DNA of 64,000 nucleotides from GCA-2687025 sp964473525 (GCA_964473525.1 CAYYPK010000006.1:186001-250000); one strand, 5' to 3'; counted from the first letter of the stretch, positions 27,664 through 36,643 are shown. Notes: generated by a model not told the origin, from the sequence alone. Program-made: numbers and translations.

Positions 27664-28560
27664 ATGGACAGCCCGGCTAAGTTCACGTCGCACGGTGTCG
27701 AGTTCGACCGCTCTCCCGCGAAGTTCGGCTGGATCACCGAGTCGAGTGACATCCGCGACGATGGCGCCGCGCTCGCCGCGCGCATGGCGCGGGACGGGTA
27801 CATCTTCATCCGCGATTACCTCGACAGGGACGTCGTCACCGCCGCTCGCCGCGAGATACTCGAGCGACTCGCGTCCGTCGACGAGATCGAGACATCCCAC
27901 GGCGTCATGGAAGGCATCGCTTCTGGCAGATCGACCCGCGGGAGCCTGCCGGACACGCGCGCGTTCGGGAACGACCTACGCAACGGCCCCGCGCTCAAGG
28001 CGCTTGTCCACGAGGGTCGCGTCATCGAGTTCTACGAGGCGATGCTCGGTGGCGAAGTGCGCCCGTTCGACCACATCTGGCTGCGCAATGTCCGAGTCGG
28101 CGGAGCCACAGGCTGCCACTACGATGTCGTCTACATGGGGCGTGGCACGCTGAATCTGTACACGAGCTGGATCCCCATCGGTGACGTCCCGTACAGTGAC
28201 GGCGCGCTCGTGATCCTCGAGAACTCCCACACGCACAACGAGCTCCGCGAGGGATACGGCGCGACCGACGTGGACAGCGGCAAGCCCAACCCTTGGGGCG
28301 GGTGGTTCAGCAAGGATCCGATGGCGGTGCAGGAGCAGTATGGCGGGCGTTGGTTGACGGCAGACGACGGTGGCTTCCGCCTGGGAGATCTGCTCGTCTT
28401 CGGCATGTTCACCATGCACTGCTCCCTCGACAACGTCTCGCCCGTGAACCGCATCCGCATCACATCCGACACGCGCTACCAGCTGGCGTCCGAGCCCGCC
28501 GACGAACGCTGGGTCGGCGAAAACCCCATCGGACACGACATCAACAAGAAGCCTGCGTGA
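27664..28560 (+). CDS. phytanoyl-CoA dioxygenase (PhyH) family Fe(II)/2-oxoglutarate oxygenase
   Basis: This encodes 298 residues from the ATG at 27664. The frame stays open far upstream through the divergent gene, but that part is not coding. The iron site is complete: His152 and Asp154 in GCHYDVV, and His252 in MFTMHCSLDN, with Arg in NRIRITSDTRYQ to hold 2-oxoglutarate. PhyH proteins hydroxylate diverse small molecules; this family is greatly expanded in Poribacteria. It starts a co-directional run with a creatininase homologue 10 bp later and a VOC protein, probably one operon acting on the same substrate. Confidence 0.93.
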   Translation: MDSPAKFTSHGVEFDRSPAKFGWITESSDIRDDGAALAARMARDGYIFIRDYLDRDVVTAARREILERLASVDEIETSHGVMEGIASGRSTRGSLPDTRAFGNDLRNGPALKALVHEGRVIEFYEAMLGGEVRPFDHIWLRNVRVGGATGCHYDVVYMGRGTLNLYTSWIPIGDVPYSDGALVILENSHTHNELREGYGATDVDSGKPNPWGGWFSKDPMAVQEQYGGRWLTADDGGFRLGDLLVFGMFTMHCSLDNVSPVNRIRITSDTRYQLASEPADERWVGENPIGHDINKKPA

Positions 28561-28570
28561 GGGAGACCAC

Positions 28571-29341
28571 ATGGCGAGCAAGGTGCGCTACGAGGAGATG
28601 CTGCCGCACGAGATCCGAACCGCGCGCACGGAGCGCGCGCTCGCCTATCTGCCGCTCGGAACGCTCGAGTGGCACGGCCCTCAGAACGCCGTTGGCCTCG
28701 ACGCGCTGAAGGCACACGCCCTGTGCTGTGAGTTCGCCGAAGCACACGGCGGGCTCGTCATGCCGGCGGTCTACTGGGGCGATAACCGCGCGGACATCCT
28801 CGAAATCGTCTATCACCCGGAGAAGTTCACGTCGCTCACGCGGGACCACCGGCCGGAGGTAGCCGACGCGTACGGCATCCCATTCGAGAAGCTCGAGGCC
28901 AACGCTAAGCGCGCCGAGGAAGGCGGCGGATGGAGCTTCTTCGAGGAGCTGGTGAAGCGCTCCTTCCACCAGATAGGGTCGCTGGGCTTCGAGGAGATCG
29001 TCTGCATCACGGGTCACTATCCTGAGAACGGCCCGGCGAAGGCGGCGCGCGAGGCCTACCTGGCCGAAGGTGGCGCGTGCGCGGTGCACGTGTTCATTGG
29101 GTACGACCTGGTGTCCGACGAAGGCTATCGCGGCGACCACGCGGCGAAGTGGGAGACGTCGCTCCTGTGGGCGCTCCGGCCTGAGTGCGTAGACGCGAGC
29201 CTGACCGAAGTCGACGCCGAAGAGCCGACCGGCATCGCGGGTCCGCACCCACGGGACGCGTCACCCGGCTACGGGCGCGAGGCGGTCGCCCGGATGGTCG
29301 CGCGATTGGGTGACCACCTCACGTCGGTACGATCCCGCTAG
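28571..29341 (+). CDS. creatininase-family amidohydrolase
   Basis: This encodes 256 residues. The family signature YLPLGTLEWHG carries Glu33 and His35, GLDA gives Asp44, ITGHYPENG gives His149, and the downstream GDHAAKWETS block supplies Glu195. These are the two-metal ligands of creatininase and its relatives MftE and ArfB. The usual GPHLP after the first motif reads GPQNAV, a small departure close to the metal site. The reaction is hydrolysis of a C-N bond in a small molecule or modified peptide; the substrate is unknown. It lies 10 bp after PhyH and 25 bp before the VOC gene. Confidence 0.9.
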   Translation: MASKVRYEEMLPHEIRTARTERALAYLPLGTLEWHGPQNAVGLDALKAHALCCEFAEAHGGLVMPAVYWGDNRADILEIVYHPEKFTSLTRDHRPEVADAYGIPFEKLEANAKRAEEGGGWSFFEELVKRSFHQIGSLGFEEIVCITGHYPENGPAKAAREAYLAEGGACAVHVFIGYDLVSDEGYRGDHAAKWETSLLWALRPECVDASLTEVDAEEPTGIAGPHPRDASPGYGREAVARMVARLGDHLTSVRSR

Positions 29342-29366
29342 ACGACCTCCTGAGGGAGACCGCCCG

Positions 29367-29780
29367 ATGCAATCAATCGGTGACGGCGTAGTTGGCATCA
29401 CGCCGATCTTCACGGTTCCCGACGTAGCCGCGACCGTCGAATACTATCGCGATCGGCTGGGCTTCGACGTCGTCTTCATGTCGTCGCCCGAGGGCGTCGG
29501 CGATTACGCGGCCGTGTCGCTCGGCGGGCACGACATCCACTTCCGCGAAGGCACGGCGCCCGAGGCCCCGGGGATCGACGGCGGCGTGTACATAGAGGTG
29601 CGGGACGTCGACCGCTTCTATGCCGAGGTCAAGACGCGTGGCGCGCTGGAAGACGGCTTCCCTCGGTCGTTCGATGCGATCCGCGAGCACCCGCCCGAGG
29701 ACAAGGACTACGGTCTCAGGGACACGATACTCGTCGACCCGAATGGCTACATCGTCTGCGCGGGTACACCGCTAGGCTAG
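29367..29780 (+). CDS. VOC-superfamily (glyoxalase/dioxygenase-like) protein
   Basis: This encodes 137 residues from the ATG at 29367, with GAGGGAG upstream; an in-frame start at 29310 inside the previous gene is less likely. The pattern PIFTVPDVAATVEYYRDRLGFDVVF, GGHDIHFREGT, GVYIEVRDVDRFYAEVK, then the DTILVDPNGYIVCAG end, is a standard bleomycin-resistance/glyoxalase fold. The usual metal Glu at the end is replaced by Val-Cys, so metal binding is uncertain. It is the last gene of the PhyH-creatininase run and converges on the gene to the right. Confidence 0.82.
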   Translation: MQSIGDGVVGITPIFTVPDVAATVEYYRDRLGFDVVFMSSPEGVGDYAAVSLGGHDIHFREGTAPEAPGIDGGVYIEVRDVDRFYAEVKTRGALEDGFPRSFDAIREHPPEDKDYGLRDTILVDPNGYIVCAGTPLG

Positions 29781-29798
29781 GCTGCTCGGCCCAAGCGC

Positions 29799-30194
29799 TC
29801 AATACTCCAGGAGCGACGTCAGCACGTACGGGAAGTCCGACGCGATCTGCGAATTCGGCACGACCATGTCCGCGCCGAGCTCCTCCGCGCGGCTGAATGC
29901 CGCCGTGTCAACGTGGTTCCCAAAGGTGAGTATGGGCAGCTCGCGCGTCTCAGGAGCGGATCGGGCGTGCGTCAGGAACTCCTCCCAGTCGAAGCCGTCC
30001 TTGTTGAAGGACAGGAACACGGCGAGGAATTCGTCCTCCGTCATCTTCTTACGCGCGATGTCCATGTTGCCGGCGCCGGTCGCTTCGTATCCGAGCGAGA
30101 TCGCCGCCTCGCGCAGCTTCGCAAAGAAGAACAGGTCCGCGATGATGAGCAGCTTGCCCTTGCTCTGCCCGCCGCCGTCGGTTGGTTGCGTCAC
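29799..30194 (-). CDS. degenerate response-regulator-like receiver protein
   Basis: This encodes 131 residues from a GTG at 30194, which overlaps the adenosyltransferase stop by four bases (GTGA), so it is translationally coupled. The fold pattern matches a CheY-like receiver: KLLIIADLFFFAKLREAAISLGYEA, AVFLSFN at the beta-3 strand, LPILTFGNH, GADMVVPNS. The phosphate-accepting Asp is replaced (LSFN) and the conserved Lys near the end is absent, so phosphorylation is unlikely. Its coupling to a corrinoid adenosyltransferase is intriguing, but its role is unknown. Confidence 0.7.
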   Translation of the reverse strand: MTQPTDGGGQSKGKLLIIADLFFFAKLREAAISLGYEATGAGNMDIARKKMTEDEFLAVFLSFNKDGFDWEEFLTHARSAPETRELPILTFGNHVDTAAFSRAEELGADMVVPNSQIASDFPYVLTSLLEY

Positions 30195-30772
30195 GCGTTT
30201 TCGCCCTCCGCTCGTGGATTCCACTCCGGCTCGATGACTCCCGCGCGGTGGTTAACGACCCGCGCCAGGACGAACAGCAAGTCGGACAGTCGGTTCAGGT
30301 ACACCAGCACATGTTCGTTCGTCGGCTCGCGCTCGGCGAGTTCCGCGACACGCCTCTCCGCGCGTCGGCACACCGCCCGCGCGACGTGCAGGGCCGTTGC
30401 CGCTTCCGGGCCATACGGCAGGACGAACGCGCGCAGAGCAGGCAGCGTCGCGTCGAAGGCGTCAATGGCGCGTTCGGCTTCGCTCGGTTGGTATTCCGTC
30501 AGCCGGCGGATGCTCGTCGGCGTCGAGCCGTCGTCGGCGATGCGCGTCGCCAGGTCGGCGCCGACCTCGAAGAGTCGTCGCTGCGCGCATTCCAGCGTGT
30601 CTGCGACATCGCCGTCGCGGTTGCGGTCCAGGGCTCCGATGGCGACGCCAAGATGGGCGTTCAGCTCGTCCACCGTGCCATAGGCTTCGATACGCGGGCT
30701 GTGCTTCGGCACGCGGTCACCACCGAACACCTCCGTGTCGCCGTCGTCGCCTCGCTTCGTGTAGATCTTCAT
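30191..30772 (-). CDS. cob(I)alamin adenosyltransferase, PduO type
   Basis: This encodes 193 residues, the normal length. PduO signatures include the N-terminal KIYTKRGDDGDT (ATP binding), YGTVDELNAHLG, FEVGADLAT, FVLPYG, ARAVCRRAERR and YLNRLSDLLFVLAR. It transfers adenosyl from ATP to cob(I)alamin to form coenzyme B12 in the cytosol. It is followed by the receiver-like gene with a four-base overlap. No B12-dependent mutase or biosynthetic gene is nearby, so it serves enzymes encoded elsewhere. Confidence 0.95.
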   Translation of the reverse strand: MKIYTKRGDDGDTEVFGGDRVPKHSPRIEAYGTVDELNAHLGVAIGALDRNRDGDVADTLECAQRRLFEVGADLATRIADDGSTPTSIRRLTEYQPSEAERAIDAFDATLPALRAFVLPYGPEAATALHVARAVCRRAERRVAELAEREPTNEHVLVYLNRLSDLLFVLARVVNHRAGVIEPEWNPRAEGENA

Positions 30773-30910
30773 GCCCGCAGTGTACCCGGTATTCGCCGCG
30801 AGAGTGGGTCATTTCCCTCAGTCTAAACACCCGCGCGGCTGTGCATCCGGCATGCGGTCAACATAGAACCACGCACGCCATTGCAGGATCGGATCAGGAT
30901 AGGAGCGTCG

Positions 30911-31387
30911 ATGACCGTCACACTGGTAGACGCCTCGGAGCATCGGAGCGTTGTCGAGCGCCTGAACCAGCTGTATCTCTACGACTTCTCGGAGTTCGGG
31001 AGCCGGGACGTAGGCCCGGACGGGCTCTACGAGGCGTCCTACCTTGACGGTTTCTGGTCTCGGCAAGGGCGCCACGCCTTTTTGTTGGAGGTCGACGGCC
31101 GACACGCGGGATTCGCGCTTGTATCGACTCCCGATGACGGCGCGCACTCGATCGAGGAGTTCTTCGTCATGCGGAAATACCGGCGGAAGGGGATCGGCGC
31201 CTCGGCGGCCACGCAGTTGCTCGACATGTTCCCGGGCGAGTGGAAGGTGCATCAGTTCGCGAGCAACGTCGCTGCCCGAGAGTTCTGGCGTCGCGTCATC
31301 GATGCGCACACGTCAGGCCGCTTCACGGAGACGGCTCACGGTGGCTCGGAGGGCTGGAGTCAGCTGTTCGACAGTCGCCGCGAGTAG
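30911..31387 (+). CDS. GNAT-family N-acetyltransferase
   Basis: This encodes 158 residues from the ATG at 30911 with AGGAG five bases upstream. The acetyl-CoA fold shows FLLEVDGRHAGFALVS, IEEFFVMRKYRRKGIGASAA (the Q/RxxGxG/A pyrophosphate loop, here RRKGIG) and WKVHQFASNVAAREFWRRVI. The start TLVDASEHRSVVERLNQLYLYDFSEF matches small acetyltransferases of antibiotic or small-molecule type. The substrate is unknown. It is 139 bp upstream of xylose isomerase in the same direction. Confidence 0.88.
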   Translation: MTVTLVDASEHRSVVERLNQLYLYDFSEFGSRDVGPDGLYEASYLDGFWSRQGRHAFLLEVDGRHAGFALVSTPDDGAHSIEEFFVMRKYRRKGIGASAATQLLDMFPGEWKVHQFASNVAAREFWRRVIDAHTSGRFTETAHGGSEGWSQLFDSRRE

Positions 31388-31526
31388 CGTCGCCTCTGCC
31401 GCACACCGAGCCACGCCGCCCTCGCGTGTCGCGCCTGCCATCGCTCTCTGCCGCCGTGTCGAGTGATTGCCCAGAGTCACGGAATGTGTTACCAAGGCGG
31501 GCGCAAACAGCATGAAAGGAAGCGGC

Positions 31527-32843
31527 ATGGCGGAGTTCTTCCCCGACGTTCCGACGATAGAATACGAAGGCCCAGGAACCAAGAACCCACTCGCCTTTAG
31601 GCACTACAACCCGGAGGAGGTAGTCGCTGGCAAGGCGATGAAGGAGTACCTCCGGTTTGCCGTCGCCTATTGGCACACGTTCAGGGGCACTGGCCTGGAT
31701 CCCTTCGGCGTTGGTACGATGCAGCGGCCATGGGAGGCCGACGAAGACTCCGTCGACAACGCCAGACGGCGTGTAGAGGTCGCGTTCGAATTCTTCACGA
31801 AAATCGGGGCGCCTTACTACTGCTTCCACGACCGGGATGTCGCCCCCGAGGGCGCATCGCTAGCCGAGACCAACGCGAACCTCGACGCCGTCGTCGAGGC
31901 CCTGCGCGAGCAGCAGGAAGCCACGGGCGTCAAGCTCCTGTGGGGCACCGCATCGCTTTTCACGAATCCGCGCTTCATGCACGGCGCGGCCACGAGCTGC
32001 AACGCCGACGTGTTCGCGTACGCCGGCGCGCAGGTCAAGAAAGCCATCGAGGTCACGCACTCGCTGGGCGGCGAGAACTACGTATTCTGGGGCGGCCGCG
32101 AAGGTTACACGACGCTCCTCAACACTGACATGAAGCGCGAATTGGACCACCTGGGCAGGTTCTTCCACCTGGCCGTGGACCACGCGCGCGACATCGGCTT
32201 CGACGGGCAATTCCTCATCGAACCAAAGCCGATGGAGCCCACGAAGCACCAATACGACTTCGACGCGGGCAACTGCATCGCGTTCCTCAAGACGTACGAT
32301 CTCGACAAGCACTTCAAGCTGAACATCGAGACGAACCACGCGACGCTCGCCGGTCACACGATGATGCACGAGCTGGAGCTCGCCGCGTCCGCCGACATGC
32401 TGGGGTCCATCGACGCGAACCGTGGCGACATGCTCCTGGGCTGGGACACCGACCAGTTCCCGACAGACATCTACCTGACAACGCGCGTCATGCTCGTGGT
32501 ACTGCGCAACGGTGGTCTCGGCGCGGGCGGGCTGAACTTCGACGCCAAGGTGCGCCGCGAGAGCTTCGAGCCGGTCGACCTGTTCCACGCGCACATCGGT
32601 GGCATGGACGCCTTCGCGCGCGGCTTCAAGATCGCCGCGGCGATGCAGGCGGACGGCGTCTTCGAGGACATCATCAAGGACCGATACGCCTCCTGGGACT
32701 CGGGGATCGGCGCGAGAATCGAGGCGGGCGAGGCCTCCTTCGCCGACCTCGAGAAGTACATGCTTGAGAAGGGCGAAGCGGACGCGAACGCGTCCGGTCG
32801 GCAGGAGATGATCGAGAACATCGTCAACGACTACATCGTCTAG
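31527..32843 (+). CDS. xylA: xylose isomerase
   Basis: This encodes 438 residues, the length of class II enzymes, from the ATG at 31527 with AAGGA seven bases upstream. Earlier in-frame starts at 31467 and 31512 are less likely, because known enzymes begin with the AEFFPDVPTIEYEGP equivalent. Catalytic features are intact: FHDRDVAPEG with the ring-opening His, LIEPKPMEPTKHQYD with metal Glu and Lys, NIETNHATLAGH, and the SIDANRGDMLLGWDTDQFP metal block. It interconverts D-xylose and D-xylulose in the cytosol. It is the first of four closely spaced genes: a DegT enzyme, a Gfo/Idh oxidoreductase and a sulfotransferase follow. Confidence 0.97.
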   Translation: MAEFFPDVPTIEYEGPGTKNPLAFRHYNPEEVVAGKAMKEYLRFAVAYWHTFRGTGLDPFGVGTMQRPWEADEDSVDNARRRVEVAFEFFTKIGAPYYCFHDRDVAPEGASLAETNANLDAVVEALREQQEATGVKLLWGTASLFTNPRFMHGAATSCNADVFAYAGAQVKKAIEVTHSLGGENYVFWGGREGYTTLLNTDMKRELDHLGRFFHLAVDHARDIGFDGQFLIEPKPMEPTKHQYDFDAGNCIAFLKTYDLDKHFKLNIETNHATLAGHTMMHELELAASADMLGSIDANRGDMLLGWDTDQFPTDIYLTTRVMLVVLRNGGLGAGGLNFDAKVRRESFEPVDLFHAHIGGMDAFARGFKIAAAMQADGVFEDIIKDRYASWDSGIGARIEAGEASFADLEKYMLEKGEADANASGRQEMIENIVNDYIV

Positions 32844-32867
32844 ACGAGACGCCGTCAGGAGCTGCAT

Positions 32868-34100
32868 ATGGGCGCCACGCTCGCGATAGACGGTGGCGCC
32901 CCGGTTCGTACGCGCGGCTGGCCCGAGTGGCCTCGCAGCGACGCGGAAGCGTGGGACGACCACATCCGCGAGCAGTTCCGGGAGGTCTTCGTCGGTGGGG
33001 TAGAGGCCTCGCCTGCCCCTAGGGCGCGCGCGTTTGCGGACGCCTTCGCCGGCTACTGCGGAGCCGCGTTCGGCGAGATGATGCCGCACGGCACCGATTC
33101 CCTCATGGCCGCCCTGACAGCCGTCCTCAATCTGGACGGGTTCCGAGACGGCGGCGAGGTCATCCTCCCGAACTACACCTTCATCGCGACAGCCAGCGCG
33201 GCGCTCGATCGACGCTGCTCAGTCGCTTTTGTAGACATCGACAGTTGCACGCGCACGATCGATCCGGCAGCCGTCGAGGCCGCTGTGCAGCCCGGGCGGA
33301 CGGTTGCCATCCTCCCCGTGCACCTTGGTGGCCACCCCTCAGACATATCTGGACTGCGCGCAATCGCTGACAAGCACGGACTCCATATCATCGAAGACTG
33401 CGCTCAGGCGCACGGCGCGGAGGTCGACGGGCGCAAGGTGGGATCGCTGGGCGACGCGGGGGCGTTCAGCTTCCAGTCGTCCAAGAACCTCACGTCCGGC
33501 GAGGGAGGCGCCGTAACGACGGACGACGTCGACGTGTGGCGTCGAGTCGTCGCGTTCAAGGACTGCGGGAGGCATCCCGACGGGGAAACGTGGTCGCCGC
33601 CCCGCCTCGGTGGCAACTTCCGCACTTCGGAGTATCTCGCGGCCCTACTGTCCACGCGGCTCCCGGGCCTGGAGGCTGAAACGAAGACGCGCAGCGAGAA
33701 TGCGGCGTACCTGTCCGGGCTGCTGGAAGGCGTCCCTGGCATCACGCCGCCGCACGTCGCCCCATACGCGACGATGCACGGCTACCACCACTACATGCTC
33801 CTTCACGACGCGACCCAGTTCGGCGGCCGGTCGCGGGACGACTTCATCCGCGCGCTGAACGCCGAGGGCATTCCCGCTGGGTCGGGGTACCGACTGCCTC
33901 TGGCGTCTTCGCCCCAGCTGCGCCACGTGGCGAGGACACGACCGGAACTCGTGCGCGCCCTGCCCTGCCCAAATGCGGAGCGCGTCTGCGCGCAGTCGGT
34001 GCGGATAACGCACAGTCACCTGCTGGGGCCTCGGGACGACATGGACGACATCGCCCAGGCAATCATCAAGGTTCACGAAGCATGGACAGGCGCCACCTAG
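32868..34100 (+). CDS. DegT/DnrJ/EryC1-family PLP aminotransferase
   Basis: This encodes 410 residues starting 24 bp after xylA. The PLP lysine lies in SFQSSKNLTSGEGGA, preceded by the EDCAQAHGAEVDGRKVGSLGD cofactor region and GTDSLMAALTAV. These enzymes usually transaminate keto-sugars in nucleotide-sugar pathways, though some members act as dehydratases. The N-terminus LAIDGGAPVRTRGWPEWP is the type seen in the group that sits with Gfo/Idh oxidoreductases, as here. Together with the next gene it suggests oxidation and amination of a sugar or cyclitol. Confidence 0.92.
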   Translation: MGATLAIDGGAPVRTRGWPEWPRSDAEAWDDHIREQFREVFVGGVEASPAPRARAFADAFAGYCGAAFGEMMPHGTDSLMAALTAVLNLDGFRDGGEVILPNYTFIATASAALDRRCSVAFVDIDSCTRTIDPAAVEAAVQPGRTVAILPVHLGGHPSDISGLRAIADKHGLHIIEDCAQAHGAEVDGRKVGSLGDAGAFSFQSSKNLTSGEGGAVTTDDVDVWRRVVAFKDCGRHPDGETWSPPRLGGNFRTSEYLAALLSTRLPGLEAETKTRSENAAYLSGLLEGVPGITPPHVAPYATMHGYHHYMLLHDATQFGGRSRDDFIRALNAEGIPAGSGYRLPLASSPQLRHVARTRPELVRALPCPNAERVCAQSVRITHSHLLGPRDDMDDIAQAIIKVHEAWTGAT

Positions 34101-34137
34101 GCAGTCTGGCGGAGCCACGACGGAGACGGTATCAGCC

Positions 34138-35223
34138 ATGAGCAGGACAGCGTTCGGCATCGTCGGGTCGGGTTGGCGTGCGGAGTTCTATCTGAGAATC
34201 GCGGCGGCTTGCCCCGACACCTTCGACATCGTCGGCGTCGTGGCGCGGCGTCAGGAGCGCGGTGAGGAACTCGAACGCATGTTCGGCGTGCGCACGTTCC
34301 GCGACCTCGACGCCCTGCTCGCGGCGACATCGCCGACGTTCGTCGTCACGTCGGTGTCGTGGGATCCGAACCCGGGCTTTGTGCGGGAACTCGTCGGACG
34401 CGGGATGCCCGTGCTCTCAGAGACACCGCCAGCGCCGGACCTGGAGGGCATGCGCTCTCTCCACGGGGACGTGCAGGCGGCGGGCGGCAACGTGCAGGTC
34501 GCCGAGCAGTTCCACCTGCAGCCGCATCACGCGGCGCGTCTCGCCTTCGCGTCCAGCGGCAAGATGGGTCGCGTATCGCAAGCGCAGGTCTCCGTGTGTC
34601 ACGGGTACCACGGCATCTCGCTGGTGCGTCGGTTCCTCGGCGTCACGTACGAGAACGCGACCGTCACCGCGCGGACGTTCGAGGAGCCGGGAGTCGCGGG
34701 AGCCAGCCGGGACGCTCCGCCGGACGAGGAGCGCATCAGCACGTCGCGTCAGCAGATCGCCTGGCTAGACTTCGGCGACCGGCTCGGGGTCTTCGACTTC
34801 AGCTCGGACCAGTACTTCAGCTACATCCGCGGACAGCGGGTTCTCGTGCGCGGCGAGCGCGGCGAGATCATCGACCACGCAGCCGTCTGGCTGTCCGACC
34901 CCTCCAGCCCGCATCGCGTTCGGTTCCAGCGCCACGACGCCGGCGCCAACGGCAACCTGGAAGGCTATCACCACAAGGGCATCCAGGCGGGCGACGAGTG
35001 GGTGTACCGCAACCCGCTCGCCCCCGGCAGGCTTGCCGACGAGGAGATTGCGATAGGTAGCTGCCTCCTGCGCATGGACGAGAGCGCGCGCGAAGGCGTC
35101 GACTTCTACCCCTTGGCGGAAGCGTGCCAGGATCACTACCTGGGCCTGACGATCGCCGACGCGGCTGCGGCCGGACAGCCGGTGGCAACAGAGACGCAGC
35201 CCTGGGCGGGCGAGGCCCCATGA
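34138..35223 (+). CDS. Gfo/Idh/MocA-family oxidoreductase
   Basis: This encodes 361 residues with an N-terminal Rossmann fold (FGIVGSGWRAEFYLRIA). The region around VLSETPPAP replaces the canonical EKP motif: the Lys used for catalysis in many family members reads Thr-Pro, so the mechanism or activity may differ. The His-containing motif of the C-terminal domain, which often closes the active site, is not in its standard form, though AEQFHLQPHH is present. It is 37 bp after the DegT gene. It probably uses NAD(P) with a sugar-like substrate, or has lost redox activity. Confidence 0.85.
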   Translation: MSRTAFGIVGSGWRAEFYLRIAAACPDTFDIVGVVARRQERGEELERMFGVRTFRDLDALLAATSPTFVVTSVSWDPNPGFVRELVGRGMPVLSETPPAPDLEGMRSLHGDVQAAGGNVQVAEQFHLQPHHAARLAFASSGKMGRVSQAQVSVCHGYHGISLVRRFLGVTYENATVTARTFEEPGVAGASRDAPPDEERISTSRQQIAWLDFGDRLGVFDFSSDQYFSYIRGQRVLVRGERGEIIDHAAVWLSDPSSPHRVRFQRHDAGANGNLEGYHHKGIQAGDEWVYRNPLAPGRLADEEIAIGSCLLRMDESAREGVDFYPLAEACQDHYLGLTIADAAAAGQPVATETQPWAGEAP

Positions 35224-35265
35224 CATGACCTCGCCGGACCGCGCCATGCGAAGGGGGCACGAGGC

Positions 35266-36135
35266 GTGACGCGCCGTGGGCCGGATTTCGTCATCGTCGG
35301 CGCGCCGAAGTGCGGTACGACATCCCTATTTCACTACCTGAGCCAACATCCGCAGGTGTACGCGCCGTCGCGCAAGGAGCCACACTACTACTGCCACGCC
35401 TTCCCGCCCGGGTTCCCGCCGATGGACGAGGCGGCGTACTACGACCTGTTCCAAGGGGCGAGCGAGGAGCAGCTGGCGTTTGAGGCCTCAACGAATTACC
35501 TCTACTCAGCTGCCGCGTGCGCGCGGATGCGCGACGAACTACGCAACGCGCGTGTCGTCATCACGATCCGCAATCCGACAGACCGGGCGTATGCCGAGTA
35601 CTGGCACTACCGACGGCATGGCCTCGAGCCGCTGTCATTCGAGCAGTGCATCGACGCGGATGGGGAGAGGCAGGAGTGGCGACGGTATGTCCGCCGGGGC
35701 CTCTACTCCGCGCACATCCAGCGCTACCAGGAGGCGTTCGGGGACGAACGTGTGCATGTACTGCTGCTCGACGACCTCCAGCGCGACGCCCGCCAGGCGT
35801 GCGCCGACATATTCGCCTTCCTGAGTATCGACACCGCGGCGCGCGTAGACGCGAGCGGCGCGCACGGTGAAGGCGGCCGGCCGCGTTGGCCGTGGGCGGC
35901 GTGGCTGCACCGAGAGCTGATAGGCGACACTCCGCCGTGGCTCCGCGCAGCGGCGCGTGTAGGGCCTCGTTGGCTCCGGCGCGCTGTGCGCCACACCGCC
36001 AAGGAGATGCTCACCAGCCGCGCGACCCCGGCCATGGAGGCGGAGACACGGATTCGGCTGTCGCGCGCGTACGCCACCGAGATCGAGCAACTTCAGATGC
36101 TGCTGTCTCGTGATCTGTTGTGTTGGCGGCAGTGA
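35266..36135 (+). CDS. PAPS-dependent sulfotransferase
   Basis: This encodes 289 residues from a GTG at 35266 with AAGGGGG upstream. The 5'-phosphosulfate loop is VGAPKCGTTSL, followed by SRKEPHYY, and the 3'-phosphate region is ITIRNPTDRAYAEYWHYRRHG. This matches bacterial sulfotransferases acting on carbohydrates (NDST/heparan type). It would transfer sulfate from PAPS to a sugar or glycolipid. It is the last gene of the xylA run. A diverged copy of its C-terminal 110 residues occurs inside a chimeric remnant at 50868-51203, on the far side of the island. Confidence 0.93.
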   Translation: MTRRGPDFVIVGAPKCGTTSLFHYLSQHPQVYAPSRKEPHYYCHAFPPGFPPMDEAAYYDLFQGASEEQLAFEASTNYLYSAAACARMRDELRNARVVITIRNPTDRAYAEYWHYRRHGLEPLSFEQCIDADGERQEWRRYVRRGLYSAHIQRYQEAFGDERVHVLLLDDLQRDARQACADIFAFLSIDTAARVDASGAHGEGGRPRWPWAAWLHRELIGDTPPWLRAAARVGPRWLRRAVRHTAKEMLTSRATPAMEAETRIRLSRAYATEIEQLQMLLSRDLLCWRQ

Positions 36136-36222
36136 CCCGCCCGCATCTTCTGGGAACTTACCATTCACTGCGCGCCCTGGCACACATACTTACGTGTCAG
36201 GTCAATTAATTACGATACGCCC

Positions 36223-36251
36223 TTGCGCGCCGCACACGGATTCGGTAGTAT
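36223..36251 (+). promoter_or_regulatory. possible sigma-70-type promoter at the left edge of the island
   Basis: TTGCGC (36223-36228) and TAGTAT (36246-36251), with 17-base spacing, lie in an AT-rich patch after the sulfotransferase gene and about 100 bases before the first island gene. The -35 match is poor. Confidence 0.3.
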
Positions 36252-36352
36252 GTAGACGTATATCGCCATGAATTCCGACTTCCACCGGGGTCGCCCTAGC
36301 CATTCCGGGGCCGGCGCCGAGCACAGCAAGCTTGTGAGGTCACGCGAGCAAC

Positions 36353-36643
36353 TTGGACACGGACATTCGAACGGACGAAGCCAACGAGCCGGCCCACGCG
36401 GTGATACTGGACCCAGACGAGCTGTCCACATACCGCCATGCACTTAGAATGCGTGTGGGGCAACAGGATCAGGTTGCTGCGGCGCGTCTTGCGCTACAGA
36501 AGGAAGAGTTCTTCGAAGCCGCGGCTCACGACCGGTGCGCGGCCCTGTGGGCCGACATCTGCGAGATACACAACCTTGACACCGAGGCCACGTACAAGGT
36601 CGAGAACAGCGGCCTAGTGTACATAACTACGCAAGAGGAGTGA
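36353..36643 (+). CDS. small phage-like protein of unknown function
   Basis: This encodes 96 residues from a TTG at 36353, the earliest start after an in-frame stop; a shorter form from the ATG at 36449 is possible. It is acidic and helical, with a coiled-coil-like stretch (QVAAARLALQKEEFFEAAAHDRCAALWADI) followed by EIHNLDTEATYKVENSGLVYI. That layout (long helix, then a short D/E-rich beta tail) is common in small proteins beside phage tail genes; this is a pattern impression, not a family match. Its stop lies five bases before the start of the next gene, so they are likely co-translated. Confidence 0.6.
   Translation: MDTDIRTDEANEPAHAVILDPDELSTYRHALRMRVGQQDQVAAARLALQKEEFFEAAAHDRCAALWADICEIHNLDTEATYKVENSGLVYITTQEE

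Noticed and set aside
31860..33089. 409-codon minus-strand frame
   Set aside because: Antisense to xylose isomerase and the start of the DegT gene, both unmistakable.
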